This document shows, piece by piece, positions 46,895-59,213 of a stretch of 60,000 bases of DNA (position 1 is the first letter of the stretch; every line of letters starts with the position of its first letter). Source of the stretch: Polytrichum commune (taxonomy: Eukaryota; Streptophyta; Polytrichopsida; Polytrichales; Polytrichaceae); assembly GCA_950295325.1 (NCBI GenBank), contig OX485805.1, positions 31,919,501 to 31,979,500 of the forward strand. The letters run 5' to 3'. A program made the position numbers and the translations under genes. The notes under the pieces were generated by a model. The model saw only the letters and a list, made by a program, of their open reading frames with translations, searched no databases and was not told the DNA's origin.

Positions 46895-47806
46895 CAAAGT
46901 CTCTCTTAAATGAGGTAGACTAATTAGACTTGGAGAAAGAGTTGAATATTTTCAAAAGACTGGAATATAAATGCAAATTAATTTTTGAGTGATTAGCGAG
47001 TTCTCAAGGAGACTACATAGTGCAATTCAAATCACATACTTTGGACATCATTGTGTCAATTACATGTGAATGATGCAAGTTAGGATTCTTTACAACAATA
47101 GGTGTGTGGTTATGTTGGCATTGCCTTTGTGCGGGTCCCAACATATTTAATACAAACCAACTCTAAATCATCAAGATTTTCTATCTTTTTCATTTATATT
47201 ATTTGGGTGCCCATATTTCAAAATACATTTTGCTTTCGGTAAGTGCATTCTAGGTCAATGGACGGGGAAAAACGACTACTAGTTACAGATGAACCGGTTG
47301 AGTTCAATGAGACATAACCAATTGAAGTTCAAGTCTTCAAGGAAAATTACCCATCGTTTTTGAGGAATCTAAGGAATATACCTTACATTAATAAAGAAAA
47401 ACTGAAGATCATCAACATGTAACCAGTCAAACTGAAAACACTCGGATTTGGACCGATTATGCCCAAAAATCTCCCCGGAAACTATGCTAGATACATACAA
47501 TTCAACATGACATAATCATTATTGACCCAAGTACTGAGTATAGTATAAAAAAACATCATTGAATTTTATAGTGGCAATTGGGTATTATGTATCTATATCC
47601 ATGGTGTTATAATTTTTGGTACTAAATTTCAAATTATCATTGATTGCCAAATTTTTAAATGGGAGAGATGTTTAAGTAGGCCTTTTTCAATTAACTCCTC
47701 ATAGTGATCACTAATTTGTATGTGCACATGTGCCCTTGTATGGTCTTACAAAAGTTGACTCAAGACAAACTTAGCAGTCTACACTTAATAACCCTATATT
47801 ATTACC

Positions 47807-47837
<31 letters not shown>

Positions 47838-50800
47838 GATAAATTGAACCATACGGATATGGAACTTGCAAATCTTGAAATAATAAATAAATAATAAATA
47901 AAAATTCAGAAGATGTGTAGCATATGTATAAAATGTGTAGCACATGTAAAAGACCTATGTGATAAAAAATTACATCGCTAATAAAAAGATATAGCACTAT
48001 GTAAATCCAAATAATAAGGGACACTAAATATCATATTTAGTGTAGTAAGTTCTTGGTGTTCAATTATAAGCTCCAAGTTACTTGGTTATTGTTTTAGAAT
48101 TTTGGGTCGGATGGTTTGTGACAATCGTACAATTCTTTATAGATAAACTGTTTGATGCTTTATGCGATATTCTCATTAAGTTGTTGCAATTGTTGGCTAT
48201 GTTGTCTATGAGGTTGAACATGTTTAGTTAAGTTTCAAAATGCATTTGGAGGAGGGGGTCCAACTCATAACTTAGGTGAAATATATAACATATGAGTTGG
48301 AGATATTATTTGGAGTTGACATGCCAAAGAAAGTTGTCAAGGGTGACTTTTAGACAAAGACAAGTCATACTTAAGCTTTGTTTCAATTGACTAAACAAAG
48401 TACAAAAACTCAATCCAAAAAAAGTTATAATATTTTAACCTTGTTGCATTTCTGAAGTAGTATATTTTGTAGCAGAGAGTTTTTAAAGGGTTTCAGCCAC
48501 TTCATGGTCCACTAAAATAATCGTTGAAATACACTCTCAAATTAGTTGTCATTAAAGGTGATGTAAGATTTATGAAGAAAAAGTATGTTTATAAAAAACC
48601 AAGAAATTATTTTCATGTGTTTTGCAATTTGTAAATTAAAAACCTCATGAAACATGAAAAACTTCTCATTTTATTTTACATACCATCTCGGGCTCACAGA
48701 GTTGTGCATCAAATTTGGCATATCTCCTTCATAAAGCATCAACACTACACTCTTCGCTCTATCTAGTGTGGGCTCTTAAAAATTGTGCCAATATACTAGG
48801 ATGACCCACTTTAATTGAAGGTTTTTTTTGTGAAATAAAATGGCTCAATCAAATAACAGTTGTTTGTATGGGTCATTGTGTGGCCTCCCACCATCATTGT
48901 TTGGCCGCCACTTCTTGTACACAATCACCACTACAAAATGAATAATCTCTCTAAAACCTCAAGACAATTGCATCTTGCCTTGATGCCACCATAGCCTCAT
49001 GTGAATAGTGCGTTTTGGATTTTTTGTAGTTAGGTGTGTGTATGATAATGTAAGCTTGACACATTAAATCATGAAATGTAATGTTTTGGACATTGCAATA
49101 ATTTCTATATTCTGCATAATAATGTGACAACATACTATAGTGTATAGTACATTAAATCTAGATAACTAAATTAGTGAATGTTTTTGAAATAATGAAACCC
49201 ACGCTAGATAGAAGGAAGAGTGAAGTGTCCATGGGCCGAAGTGCATTTGAAATTTGTGTTTCCTTAGTGGAACATCAACTTGGAACCCGTCACCAATTTA
49301 GAAAACTTGGAACTTGATACTCAAGATTTAACCTAGTCACATTATGCACTCCTCCAAGTTGGGATTTGTGAGCCAAATTTTTGGCCCATTAGTTTAGCTA
49401 TAGGCAAATAGGAAGCAAGTGGATGAAGTTATTGCCTAGGTAGATGAAAATAATTAACTATAGGCAATGACATATAGATATAACCATAGGCACAGGCTTA
49501 AGAGCCCATAGTTGGTTACAACTCAACCATTGTCATCTGCACTGAGCACAAAGGGGAGTTGAGAGAAAAGGCATTTCTTCGAACAATTTGAGCTCATTGT
49601 TAAACTTCTAGTCTTGTCTCCCTTAGCACCAAGAGTATGTGAGGTCATAGTTGAATTATATTATGTGAATTGAGAATAATCACCGTAATGATTGTGGAAT
49701 TACCGGTTTCCATCAAAGTGTTATTTTGAACTATAAGCTACATTGAATGGCCAAGGATTGGTAGCATTGTTTTCTTGTTTTGATGGAATGAATGTGGAAT
49801 TGTGAACCATTGTCTATTGTTGTAACCAGAATTGATTGAGTGGGAATTTGCCAAGGGGGGGGGGGGGGGAGGTCACTATATAGGATTTTTGTGCACCACG
49901 TGTGTCGGAGGGGTATTTGTTCAGGGGCTATTTACTTCCAAGGCACGAATTAAAAGCTCCATATAATTCCTTAATTTTCTAAAATGGCCTTTTTTTTGCA
50001 CCCTACTATTACTTATAATGCCCATTTCATTGTGTTTTATTGTAGTCTACATTCCTTTCAATTAAAAAAAGGTGAATTTAAAAGTGTATGCATTGCAAAT
50101 GTGGTGGGAAAAAGCATGGCACAAAAAGGTATAAAGAATACATAGCATTGCAAAAGCTAAGTACAAATACTTAAAGTGGAAACACAACACCCGCTCTGTA
50201 AAAATCCTTTCATTCAAAGTCAATTTACATACTAATAAAAACCAAAACCATAGTGTACAATACTTACATAGTGTGAAACACACCAAGCTTGGTCATGAAC
50301 CCTATATAGTTCGTTCTATCACAAACTTGGATAGTTTCTTTGAATCATTCCTATTTATAGTGTACACTTCATTTGTAGAATTGTAACTCATGTTTACAAT
50401 AGATATAACGCAATCTACATAAATTCATTTGCTATCCGTGTGATCATACTTAAATTTTTTACAACCTGGATGTTTTCTATAATATTGCAACATTCTTCGA
50501 TGTGGGCATTGTTAGGATTTCTCCTCTCTAATTTCTCCTCCCTCATTCCTATGTTTGGGCAAGGAGGTGAACCGCCTACCTTAGTATCCCAAATTATTTC
50601 CCATTGCACGATGAGAGAGAGCTTGGAGTGATCAAAGATGGAAGTTGGATTGAAGGCAACGTCACAATGATCTTGCAAAAAGATTGCAAAATAAAGAAAA
50701 TTGAACAGTTGGGCTAATATGGTAGGGGCAACATGCAAATCACAAAGACTCTAGCATTGAATAAAACATGTGCTATGAAGAAGTGGTGGTGGAAATGAAC

Positions 50801-51491
50801 ATACATGTTGTAGATGACGATGCCGGAGTAGAGAAGTCACCAAAGAAAAATGAAAAATGAGTGGCCACCAAGAGAAGGAGAGATACCACTGAGAGGTGTC
50901 GGGAAGAGAGTCAAGGTTAGGCTTACAATTTCATCCATTTTTGGGTAAATGATGAGTCATTTTTCATCCATCCCTCATGAGGCATGCGTACAAAATTGAT
51001 TCTTCTAAACACACATCCTAGGATCCTTGTTTTTAGCCCCCATAATATTTTTACAAAAAGGAATGGCCCATATATTATACCTATCCATCTTGTAATGGGA
51101 TTGTCTACTTTCAATGGAACCTTCTTTATTTGGAATTATTTTATAATTTTTATGTCAAAGGAACATAATCCTCCCTAGATTATGGCGCACGTCGTTTTTA
51201 AAATGCACTGAGTGACCCCCCCCCCCCGGCCCCTCCCTGCGTGGCAATTGCGAATATAATTGAGCAAGTCAAAGCGTGAATCGTAATTGGGAAGAGTGAA
51301 GTGTGAGATAATTATCACCTGAGAGATAGGAACAGAAGGAGAAGAATGTTGAAAGTAGAGAATCATGTAGAACTATGGGCAAAGTATCCATTCAAGTTAA
51401 GAGCATATGCAAAATCCTTGGCTGAAGTTGAAGAAAGCACTTGCTTGGCCGTGCTTCGTCGGCACTCGTGTCCCCAAAATTTTCCAATGGG

Positions 51492-51873
51492 GGAGGTCAT
51501 AGATAGAAACTCCAATCCCATTCAAGGGGCCGGCGTGAATAAAGTGTCCGTTCGTAATGCCAATGACCCGATGCCCACTGGACAAGGGGACATTGGGACA
51601 AATACTACTCTCCCCTTTCGAGGATGGACACTATAGTGACACACTATACAAGTTCTAGCTAGCCACTAGTGCCTTGAAGAGACCGGACATGGTATCCCAC
51701 CAAAGGGCTTTGAGGTATCCATACAACAAGGTCCAAGGACCCCCCACCATAGTTGGGTGGACTAAGGTGGTAAGCACCACGCCGGCATTGGGAATAGAAC
51801 CCACAACCTCCTCATTGGGGGCCATGAGCCCTAACCACCAAGACAAGGCCCGTGGTGCCTGGAGGTCATAGAT
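51492..51873 (-). mobile_element. tRNA-type SINE, minus orientation, 13-bp target duplication
   Basis: The body is 51505-51860, flanked by the perfect direct repeat GGAGGTCATAGAT (51492-51504 and 51861-51873). Read on the minus strand it begins AGGCACCACGGGCC, has a tRNA-like A box region (TTGGTGGTTAGGGC) and B box (GGTTCTATTCC) about 35 bp further on, and ends in a short CTAT-type tail. An internal RNA polymerase III promoter is the hallmark of SINEs. Confidence 0.85.
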
Positions 51874-51987
51874 TATATAAGCACCGAATTCCAATGCACC
51901 TCAAGTGGGGCATGCCGTACCTTGTATTGTCCCAGTGTTGCACCAATTGTACTACCTTGTGATCTTGCTTTCCGGTGCTAATAAGCT

Positions 51988-52381
51988 TAATGAGTACCGG
52001 GCACCACGGGCCTTGGCTTGGTGGTTAGGGCTCATGGCCCCCAATGAGGAGGTTGTGGGTTCTATTCCCCATGCCGGCGTGGTGCTCACCACCTTAGTCC
52101 ACCCAACTATGGTGGGGGGTCCTTGGACCTTGTTGTATGGGTACCTCAAAGCCCTTTGGGGGGATACCATGTCCGGTATCTTCAAGGCACTAGTGGCTAG
52201 CTTGGAACTAGTATAGTGTGTCACTATAGTGTCCATCCTCGAAAGGGGAGAGTAGTATTGTCCCAGTGTCCCCTTGTCCAGTGGGCATCGGGTCATTGGC
52301 ATTACGAACGGACACTTCATTCACGCCGGCCCCTTGCTAAAAAGGGACCGGAGTTTCTATCTATCTATCTAATGAGTACCG
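51988..52381 (+). mobile_element. tRNA-type SINE, plus orientation, 12-bp target duplication
   Basis: The body is 52000-52369, flanked by TAATGAGTACCG (51988-51999 and 52370-52381). It has the same family as the neighbouring inverted copy: head GGCACCACGGGCC, A-box-like GCTTGGTGGTTAGGGC (about 52016-52031), B box GGTTCTATTCC (about 52059-52069), and tail of CTAT repeats (about 52356-52370). The pre-insertion sequence is seen in the arm near 59385-59400. Confidence 0.88.
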
Positions 52382-52510
52382 ACAATTTCATCGTGCATGG
52401 GGAGAAGGTGTCAAGGGTTGTTAAAAGTATGTGGAGGACGGGGTCCACCCAACCACATTGTCAACCAAGGAGGCTCTCGGCCCAAGTTACGGGCCCCACG
52501 ATGAATGACA

Positions 52511-54452
52511 ACAACAACGACAACAAATACATTGGTGGTGGCATGGAGTCGGAGCCCGCATTTGTGGTACATAGCCCAAGGTTACACCTTCACCCCAAAA
52601 GAAAAAGAAAAAAGGGTGGACTCGTGCACATCCAGCTGTCTTGAAAGTTGTGACTTTTCAAGTGGAGTGTAATACATTAGTGTAAACCTTAAGGTATGCA
52701 TCTTGCGATGTCTAGGGAACACCAAAGTAAAACCGGCGTCCATGATTTAAGAATAATCTAATATTCAAGAACATATTTATATTTCTAGGTAACCGTACAT
52801 AGAGGGCTCCCTATTCTGACAGAAGTTCATTATCTTCCCTTGAAAATTGCCATGTACAATATCATGCTCACATTCGACACAACCCATTTGTATCGCACAT
52901 GGTAACTACATTCTGGCACATGTAAAGATGAAAGAGGGAGCCCTCTATAGTATATGTGGCAATATTGGGCACCTTACTTTGTTATTCATTGTATTTGAGT
53001 TTCTTCCTTGTTTTAGAATGTAGTACTATGTAGTCTCGAGTTTTTCTTCCAAGTGGACCATCAAGTGGATATTAACTTCCATCAATCAAAAGCCATTATA
53101 GTCCGTTACTTTAGGCGTATTATAATTTATAAACTCTGTTCATTGGGTGGAAACTCTTACGAAGACAAAGAATAATGAAACCCTGACATATAAATAGTTG
53201 GGGGGTGATGATTTTACAACCGACTTCAATTATTTCTAAATTCTTCATGTGAATTCAATAATTATACATCCATTATTCTTTACTAAAATGCAAGGTATGT
53301 GAATAGTCATATCTACTCCCCTTATTTCCATGATATTTTATATATACCACTTACGTAATTTTATGATGTTATGTCTAATACTACATTACATGCATAAATG
53401 TTTCACACACCTAGAGCACTATTTTACATTTTTTACCCTTAATTAATATACAAAATCCTATATTTTATCACACATAGTTCCTACTTTATTTTTTTGCTAG
53501 TGCCCCCCCCTTGGTTTGAACTACATGCTTTCAATATTTGGTTGAATATGTCAAAAGCAATGCTATGTAAAAGTTATGCATTGTTTTGATAGTTTCACAG
53601 TGATAGAAAATTTGGAATTAATTATAATTTGGGTTAAAAGACACAAATTGGGTGCCCTTGGATACAAACACATACCTTGTATTTTGATCATTTATGTCAA
53701 ATGCGAGATTTAATAAGAAATTAAGATTAAAAATTACCCCTTCCCTGTGGAATACAATAGTTTACAAAAGTAGAGCACATAAACCAAACGTATTTGGTGA
53801 GGCTTGTAGAAATTGTGTATTTGGCCATATATTTTGCCCTAAGTTCTTCATCATGACCACATGAGCACACCTCGGTCATTGTTAAACACAAACAACAAAC
53901 ATTATAAAGAATGTGGAAAATTCCTCAACATAATAATTCTCCAAAAATCATTCTACGAGATTTTTCATTTAAAAAAATCCAAGGCTTTCAATTGTGAAAA
54001 AATAAATAAAATCCTACATGGTAAGTGAAAGCTCTTCAAATTTGGAGATCATTTTTCAACCCACATTACATTTTCCAGCCTCTGATTCCTCCCTACTCAC
54101 TTGACCTAGGTCATGTCCATAAGATAGGAGCCATTCACCCTAACTACGTGGGCACTTCTTAGTCACCGCTGGGGGTTTTTTGAATCTATGATGTCCACTT
54201 TACCAAAATGGACACATCAATAGGTGAGGTTAGCCTTGCGTTATGCTACACGACAATTTTGACAAGGCTTTATTCCAAGCAATTGCCTTCCGTAATGGCA
54301 AACAACATACCTTGTGAAAAGAATGGGAATCATGTCAAAGGAAGTTGCCTGCACTTAATCATCAAATAATTTATTTTTCATTTATAAAGTGTGGCTCTGT
54401 AAATCGTGAATAACCGATCAATAAATGACTTCAAAATTTGTAGAAATTTGTC
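52511..54452. other. Remaining palindrome spacer, mostly unassigned
   Basis: AT-rich DNA without a recognisable gene. Apart from a MITE at about 52787-52962, I see no repeat relation to the rest of the window. The segment ends sharply at the right arm. Confidence 0.45.
52787..52962. mobile_element. Independent diverged MITE copy
   Basis: Inverted ends CATAGAGGGCTCCCT and AGGGAGCCCTCTATAG with an interior (TTCCCTTGAAAATTGCCATGT, ATGCTCACATTCG) matching the MITE inside the 6-kb repeats. It lies outside copy B, so it is a separate insertion of the same family. Confidence 0.7.
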
Positions 54453-55423
54453 CAACCCACTATAGGGTGATGTTCCGGAGCACCTACCAAAGTGGAGGGT
54501 GAAAACATTGATTGCTATATAGAGCTTGGGTGTTTCTAAATTTAGTCAAATCAATGCCTAAATCACACATAGAGACTCCAAATTTAGATGAATACAATAA
54601 TGTAGGATGAAACAACATCAAATTTGTAGAAAGTAAGTTTTTACCAATGTCGAGTTCGTATCATTAGGGTATCTAAGGTAGACATGCCTAATTCAATGAC
54701 TTATGCTAATCAAACACTTGTATTTGAGTAGTACATGGTTTGGTGTGATTTTGTGAACATATACCAAAAAGACGCATGTATGAATGGGACCGGTGTTCAA
54801 AATATGATATCCATTCTAGGCTCCAAAACTAAACATAATTTTGGGGAAGGGGATATACATGATCATTTAGGAGCCATTTAGCAAGTGCAAAAATCCTCAC
54901 TTTGATAATAAATAAGATATTCACATGAGCTCCAAATATTACGAGGAAAGTGGTCCATGGCCTTGATTTAGACTTGCTAAACCATCTCATAGGTGCTAAT
55001 CGCGTGTTTCATATCCTAGGAGAAGTGGGCTAGACTGATTTATCCCAATTAGTGTGTGTTACTATTCGGAGCCATGCATTGCTATAACCATTTAACGAGA
55101 ATGTAGCATTTTACCAAGCAAAGTCATTTATATAGCCTATAATATCCAATTGAACTTTGGTTAAGGAACATTGAACTCCCGAGTAAGACGTTATTGCACC
55201 GTGTAACTCCGAGTAGTGACACGCACTAATTGGATAAGCAAGTGTGGTTGGGAAAAAGTAAGGATTTAAAGCCCACCTATCTTAATTAGTGTGACACTTA
55301 AGTCCCTCCCGACTCAACTAATAACCTAAGTCATGTCGATGATTATTACTAAGTAGCTGACTACGTGGCCACTCCCCAGTCGCCGTTGGGCGCAAGCAAC
55401 AACAAAGATCCTGGAAAGTAACG

Positions 55424-55763
55424 GATGACCTACACCTCCCCCACCCCGCTGACGTCACCCGGCGCCCGGGGCCCCCTTCCTCCCACCTTCCTTCCCGACG
55501 TACCACTTGACCTCCCTGTGCCCGGGCCGCGCCGCCCGACCCGCTCGTCTGCCCCCCCCCCCTCGTCTCCCACCCGGCCCGGCCCATCCCTGGCCTCCTT
55601 CCTCCACAACACCCACACAGGGAAGCACAAGCACAGCAGCTTCCACAGCCCCTGCCCCGTCCCTGGCCTCCTTCCTCCACAACACCCACACGGGGAAGCA
55701 CAAGCACAGCAGCTTCCATTGCCCCCGTCGCTTCTCAACTTGGAGCCCTCTCGCAGAACATCA

Positions 55764-55795
<32 letters not shown>

Positions 55796-56684
55796 CATTT
55801 GCAGTGGAGCCCAGTTGAGTCACATCTTGTTCCCACCTCCCCCGCGTCAACGTTTCAAGCTTTTCGGGCAGGAATTTGGTGTTTTGTGCAGGTTGGGGCG
55901 CTCCTTGGAAGGGGAGGGAAATGGAGGTGAGGGATATGTTGCTGTGGCGATGTCGTGGTCAGTGATCGAAAATGGGAGCATTTGGGAGTGGGGGTGAGTG
56001 ATCCCACCCTTGGAGACAGAAAGAATGTTTGCAGATTTCAACGTGTCGAAGGTTTGGGATGTGTTGATGGTTTTCTGTGGAGTTTGGAGTGTTGTTGGCT
56101 TGGGTTTGAGTTGCGATCAGTTGAGGGTTTAGCTTTAAAATTCATTTCACAGATTTGGGTGTGTGGGATCCGCGGCCTTTTGGGCTGATTCTTTGTTGTT
56201 GAGATGGGGAGGACATCCTCTGGGCTGGTCTTTAGCTTACTCTGTTTTGTGTTGTTTTGTTTTGTTGTGTGTTGTTTCATGTTAGGTTGGGGCGCTCCTT
56301 GGAAGGGGAGGGAAGTGGAGGGGAGGGATATGTTGCGGTGGCGATGTCGTGGTCAGTGATCGAAAATGGGAGCATTTGGGAGTGGGGGTGAGTGATCCCA
56401 CCCTTGGAGACAGAAAGAATGTTTGCAGATTTCAACGTGTCGAAGGTTTGGGATGTGTTGATGGTTTTCTGTGGAGTTTGGAGTGTTGTTGGCTTGGGTT
56501 TGAGTTGCGATCAGTTGAGGGTTTAGCTTTAAAATTCAATTCACAGATTTGGGTGTGTGGGATCCGCGGCCTTTTGGGCTAATTCTTTGTTGCTGAGATG
56601 GGGAGGACATCCTCTGGGCTGGTCTTTAGCTTACTCTGTTTTGTGTTGTTTTGTTGTGTTGTGTTTTGTTTTGTTTCATGTTAG
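55424..56684 (+). repeat. Right-arm mirror of the GC-rich block and 394-400-bp duplication
   Basis: Inverse copy of 42910-44170: GC-rich zone 55424-55854, CT-run about 55765-55790, tandem units about 55892-56285 and 56286-56684, now reading rightward. Sequence and lengths match the left arm. Confidence 0.85.
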
Positions 56685-57760
56685 TTTAACGAAGGTGTCT
56701 TCGTTTTCGGTACGTTGTTGCATTTCTGGGTGTCCAAAGGGTTCCATCTCGAGTTTACAGTAGTTATGTGATGTGTGAGTGGTTGTTGTTGTTGTTGATG
56801 GGATGTTGGTAATGTGTTGTTGATGTTGTGTTGATGGTTAACAACTTTTCCAAACAGCCTGAGGATATGAAACACATAATTTATATAAAATTGTTAGGAA
56901 ATCCTAATGGAGGCCACAGTCACTTTCCTCGTAGGTTTTGGAGTTCTTATGAGTAACTCATCCATTACGGAAGTGAAGATTCTTGTACTCATTAAATGGC
57001 CATATTGGATGTCTGACATTTATTCAATCTAGAATCTTCTTTTAATTCATTCTTTATGAATGTTCCAATTGGTTTCATGTATATGACGAATGGGCTTAAT
57101 TTCATATTTATTTTTTGCTGAAAAGACCATCGAAATTTCTCAAACCCTATCGATGACATCCAGAGGCTCAAAAAAATGGACCTTTTACATGTATACGGGT
57201 CAAGGGAAGTGGGCTTACTTCAGTTACGTATCTTAATCGAACATTCAATCAAACTTTTCCTTGGGAAAATGGTGTCACTTGCCACTCAGAACTACTCAAC
57301 GCTCTAAATTGTTACAAAGAGTGGAAGGTTTCCGCAAGTAAAGTCGTTAATGTTTTTACATTGTGCAAACACCTTATTTGAGCTTTGCTACATAGATTAT
57401 CCGCAATCAGTGCATACGACTATTCGAAATTACGCAGAGCAATTACATCTTACTCGGGAGTATACTTTTTACTAAATGAGAACATAAATGACTTTGCTCA
57501 GTCTCATTAAATAGTTATAGCATTTCGTAACTCTGCATACTAACACACAGTAATTGTGATAACCAGTGTGGTAAGATAGGAATTGTATTCTGAACACTTT
57601 ACAGCCTTGCATGACTCTGAATAGTATGGTACATTAAAAAATCCATAAACGGTGCAGGGACCACCAAGCCGCGTTTGTTCCATTTGCATAAGTGAAGGAA
57701 CGCGATCTTCTTCCACAGTGGCTTGGTGGGTTTGAGTGGGCAAGGTAGCAGGGGCACTTG

Positions 57761-59213
57761 CTTGGCCCCAATGTATATGTTTGACAAAGTTTTTGCAAGT
57801 TTTTCTCTTTTGACACGCAAAAACTTGCACAAAAAAAAAATACACGTCAATTGACACGCACAATCTAGAAATTGACACGTACTGTGACTTGTGAAGAAAA
57901 AAACCACACGTCAATTGACACACTAGAAATTGAAATGACACATATTACTTGAGTACTATAAAGTGCAGCTCAAGTATCCAGAAAACATAACTCATAACAG
58001 TAGGAGAACTTCCTACACTCACTCACATACTTAAGTTCAACTTTGCTCTTGCAATTTACTTTGTAACCAGGAGCTAAGACGGTGATCGCAGAGCGAGACT
58101 AACTAGGAACATGGCGAGGAAATGTTTGTATCACCGTGGTGCTTGCACATCCTCCACTTCATATGAGTTTTTTCTTGCTTCCAACCAATGTGAGTTATTT
58201 TTGCTTTCAACCAAAGTTGTTTTGAGCAATTCCCTTTGAATCGCAAAGCTTCCTTGTTGAAAGCATTTGAATCCCTTTGAGCTTTCTTGGAGCTAGAGAG
58301 GCTTCTTATTGCAAAAATGACGCAGAAGTGGCACGAAGATCAGCGCCTGCTTTCGGTTAGGATTGATTGTAGCGCACTTTGTTCCAGAGTGAATTATCCT
58401 GTTGGGATAATTAACCTGTAATTATGAAGTTGTGATTGTGTGGTTGCTTTCCACTTCCCCTGCCTCTCTAGAAACACCTGGAACCAATTAATTCCCAACG
58501 ATAATCAATATTCCTTCTTGTAACAACCTTTTGTTGGCCAACGCACTAGAAGTGTTTCTATATTTCACAATTCCAGTTCAGAGACCTAGATCAGACCTCA
58601 CCAATTGAACAACTTTTTATTCTTTTTCTTTACCACTAAAGGATATAATATGCTTCAAGAGGATATCGGTTGATATTGATTGTTCAGTAGATATGTAGAT
58701 AGATAAATAGATACATTCAACTAGAATCAAGCAAAGGGAGGAGCATACGTAATTGTGAGCCTCAGAGCCTCCGTACTGAAGTGCAAGAGAGTCACCATAT
58801 TGATCACCTTTGAGAGTTTTTGTCCGTTGCTTTTGGCGGAGAGATAGCAGAGTCTGGCTGCAGATTCAGAAGCAAAAAGTGGAGAAAGACGCCTAAATTC
58901 AAGGCTCTTGACTTCTTTTTTGTATGTTGTGCATTTCTCTCTAATCGCATTGCATAAGTGGAGAAACATGCGAGACCGAAAAAACTATCCTTCGATTGAT
59001 AGTTTTTTTATTTTACAAATCAAGTTTGTTTTTTATTATTCAAAATATTAGTTTTCTAAAATATTGTGTAAGCCAAAAATTGAGGTGACATTTTGGAATA
59101 AAATGTAGATGTCAATTGACATTCATTTTTGTTTTTGAAAAACGTCACGTGACACTTTGGATTTGAGGTTGAACGTCACATGAAATTTGTCAAACATACA
59201 CACTGCTTGGCCC
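57761..59213. mobile_element. 1.44-kb hAT-like element in the right arm
   Basis: Mirror copy of the left-arm element: body 57769-59205, duplication CTTGGCCC at 57761-57768 and 59206-59213. It was carried along when the arm was duplicated, since flanks and duplication are identical. Confidence 0.88.

Larger units (their letters stand above)
45142..51430 (-). repeat. 6-kb interspersed repeat, copy B (reverse of copy A)
   Basis: Reverse complement of 5691-11668. It fills the left two thirds of the palindrome spacer and abuts the left arm at 45140/45142 with no gap. It differs from copy A by a 350-bp insertion (about 45757-46108), different G/C homopolymer lengths (about 49857-49870 and 51217-51228) and a few percent substitutions. 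Confidence 0.88.
51438..52510 (-). repeat. Paralogue of the outer arm segment, split by two SINEs
   Basis: With the SINEs removed, about 330 bp matches 59206-59530 of the right arm (phrases such as TGCTTCGTCGG, GTGTCCCCAAAATTTTCC, GCACCGAATTCCAA, GCTTGCTTTCCGGTGCTAAT, GGGGAGAAGGTGTCAAGGGT). Identity is clearly lower than between the arms. It keeps a single CTTGGCC where the arms have the hAT-like element, so it represents the unoccupied site. On the minus strand both versions contain an ORF-like stretch (LTTLDTFSPxTMKLSVL), broken here; its family is unknown. Confidence 0.8.
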
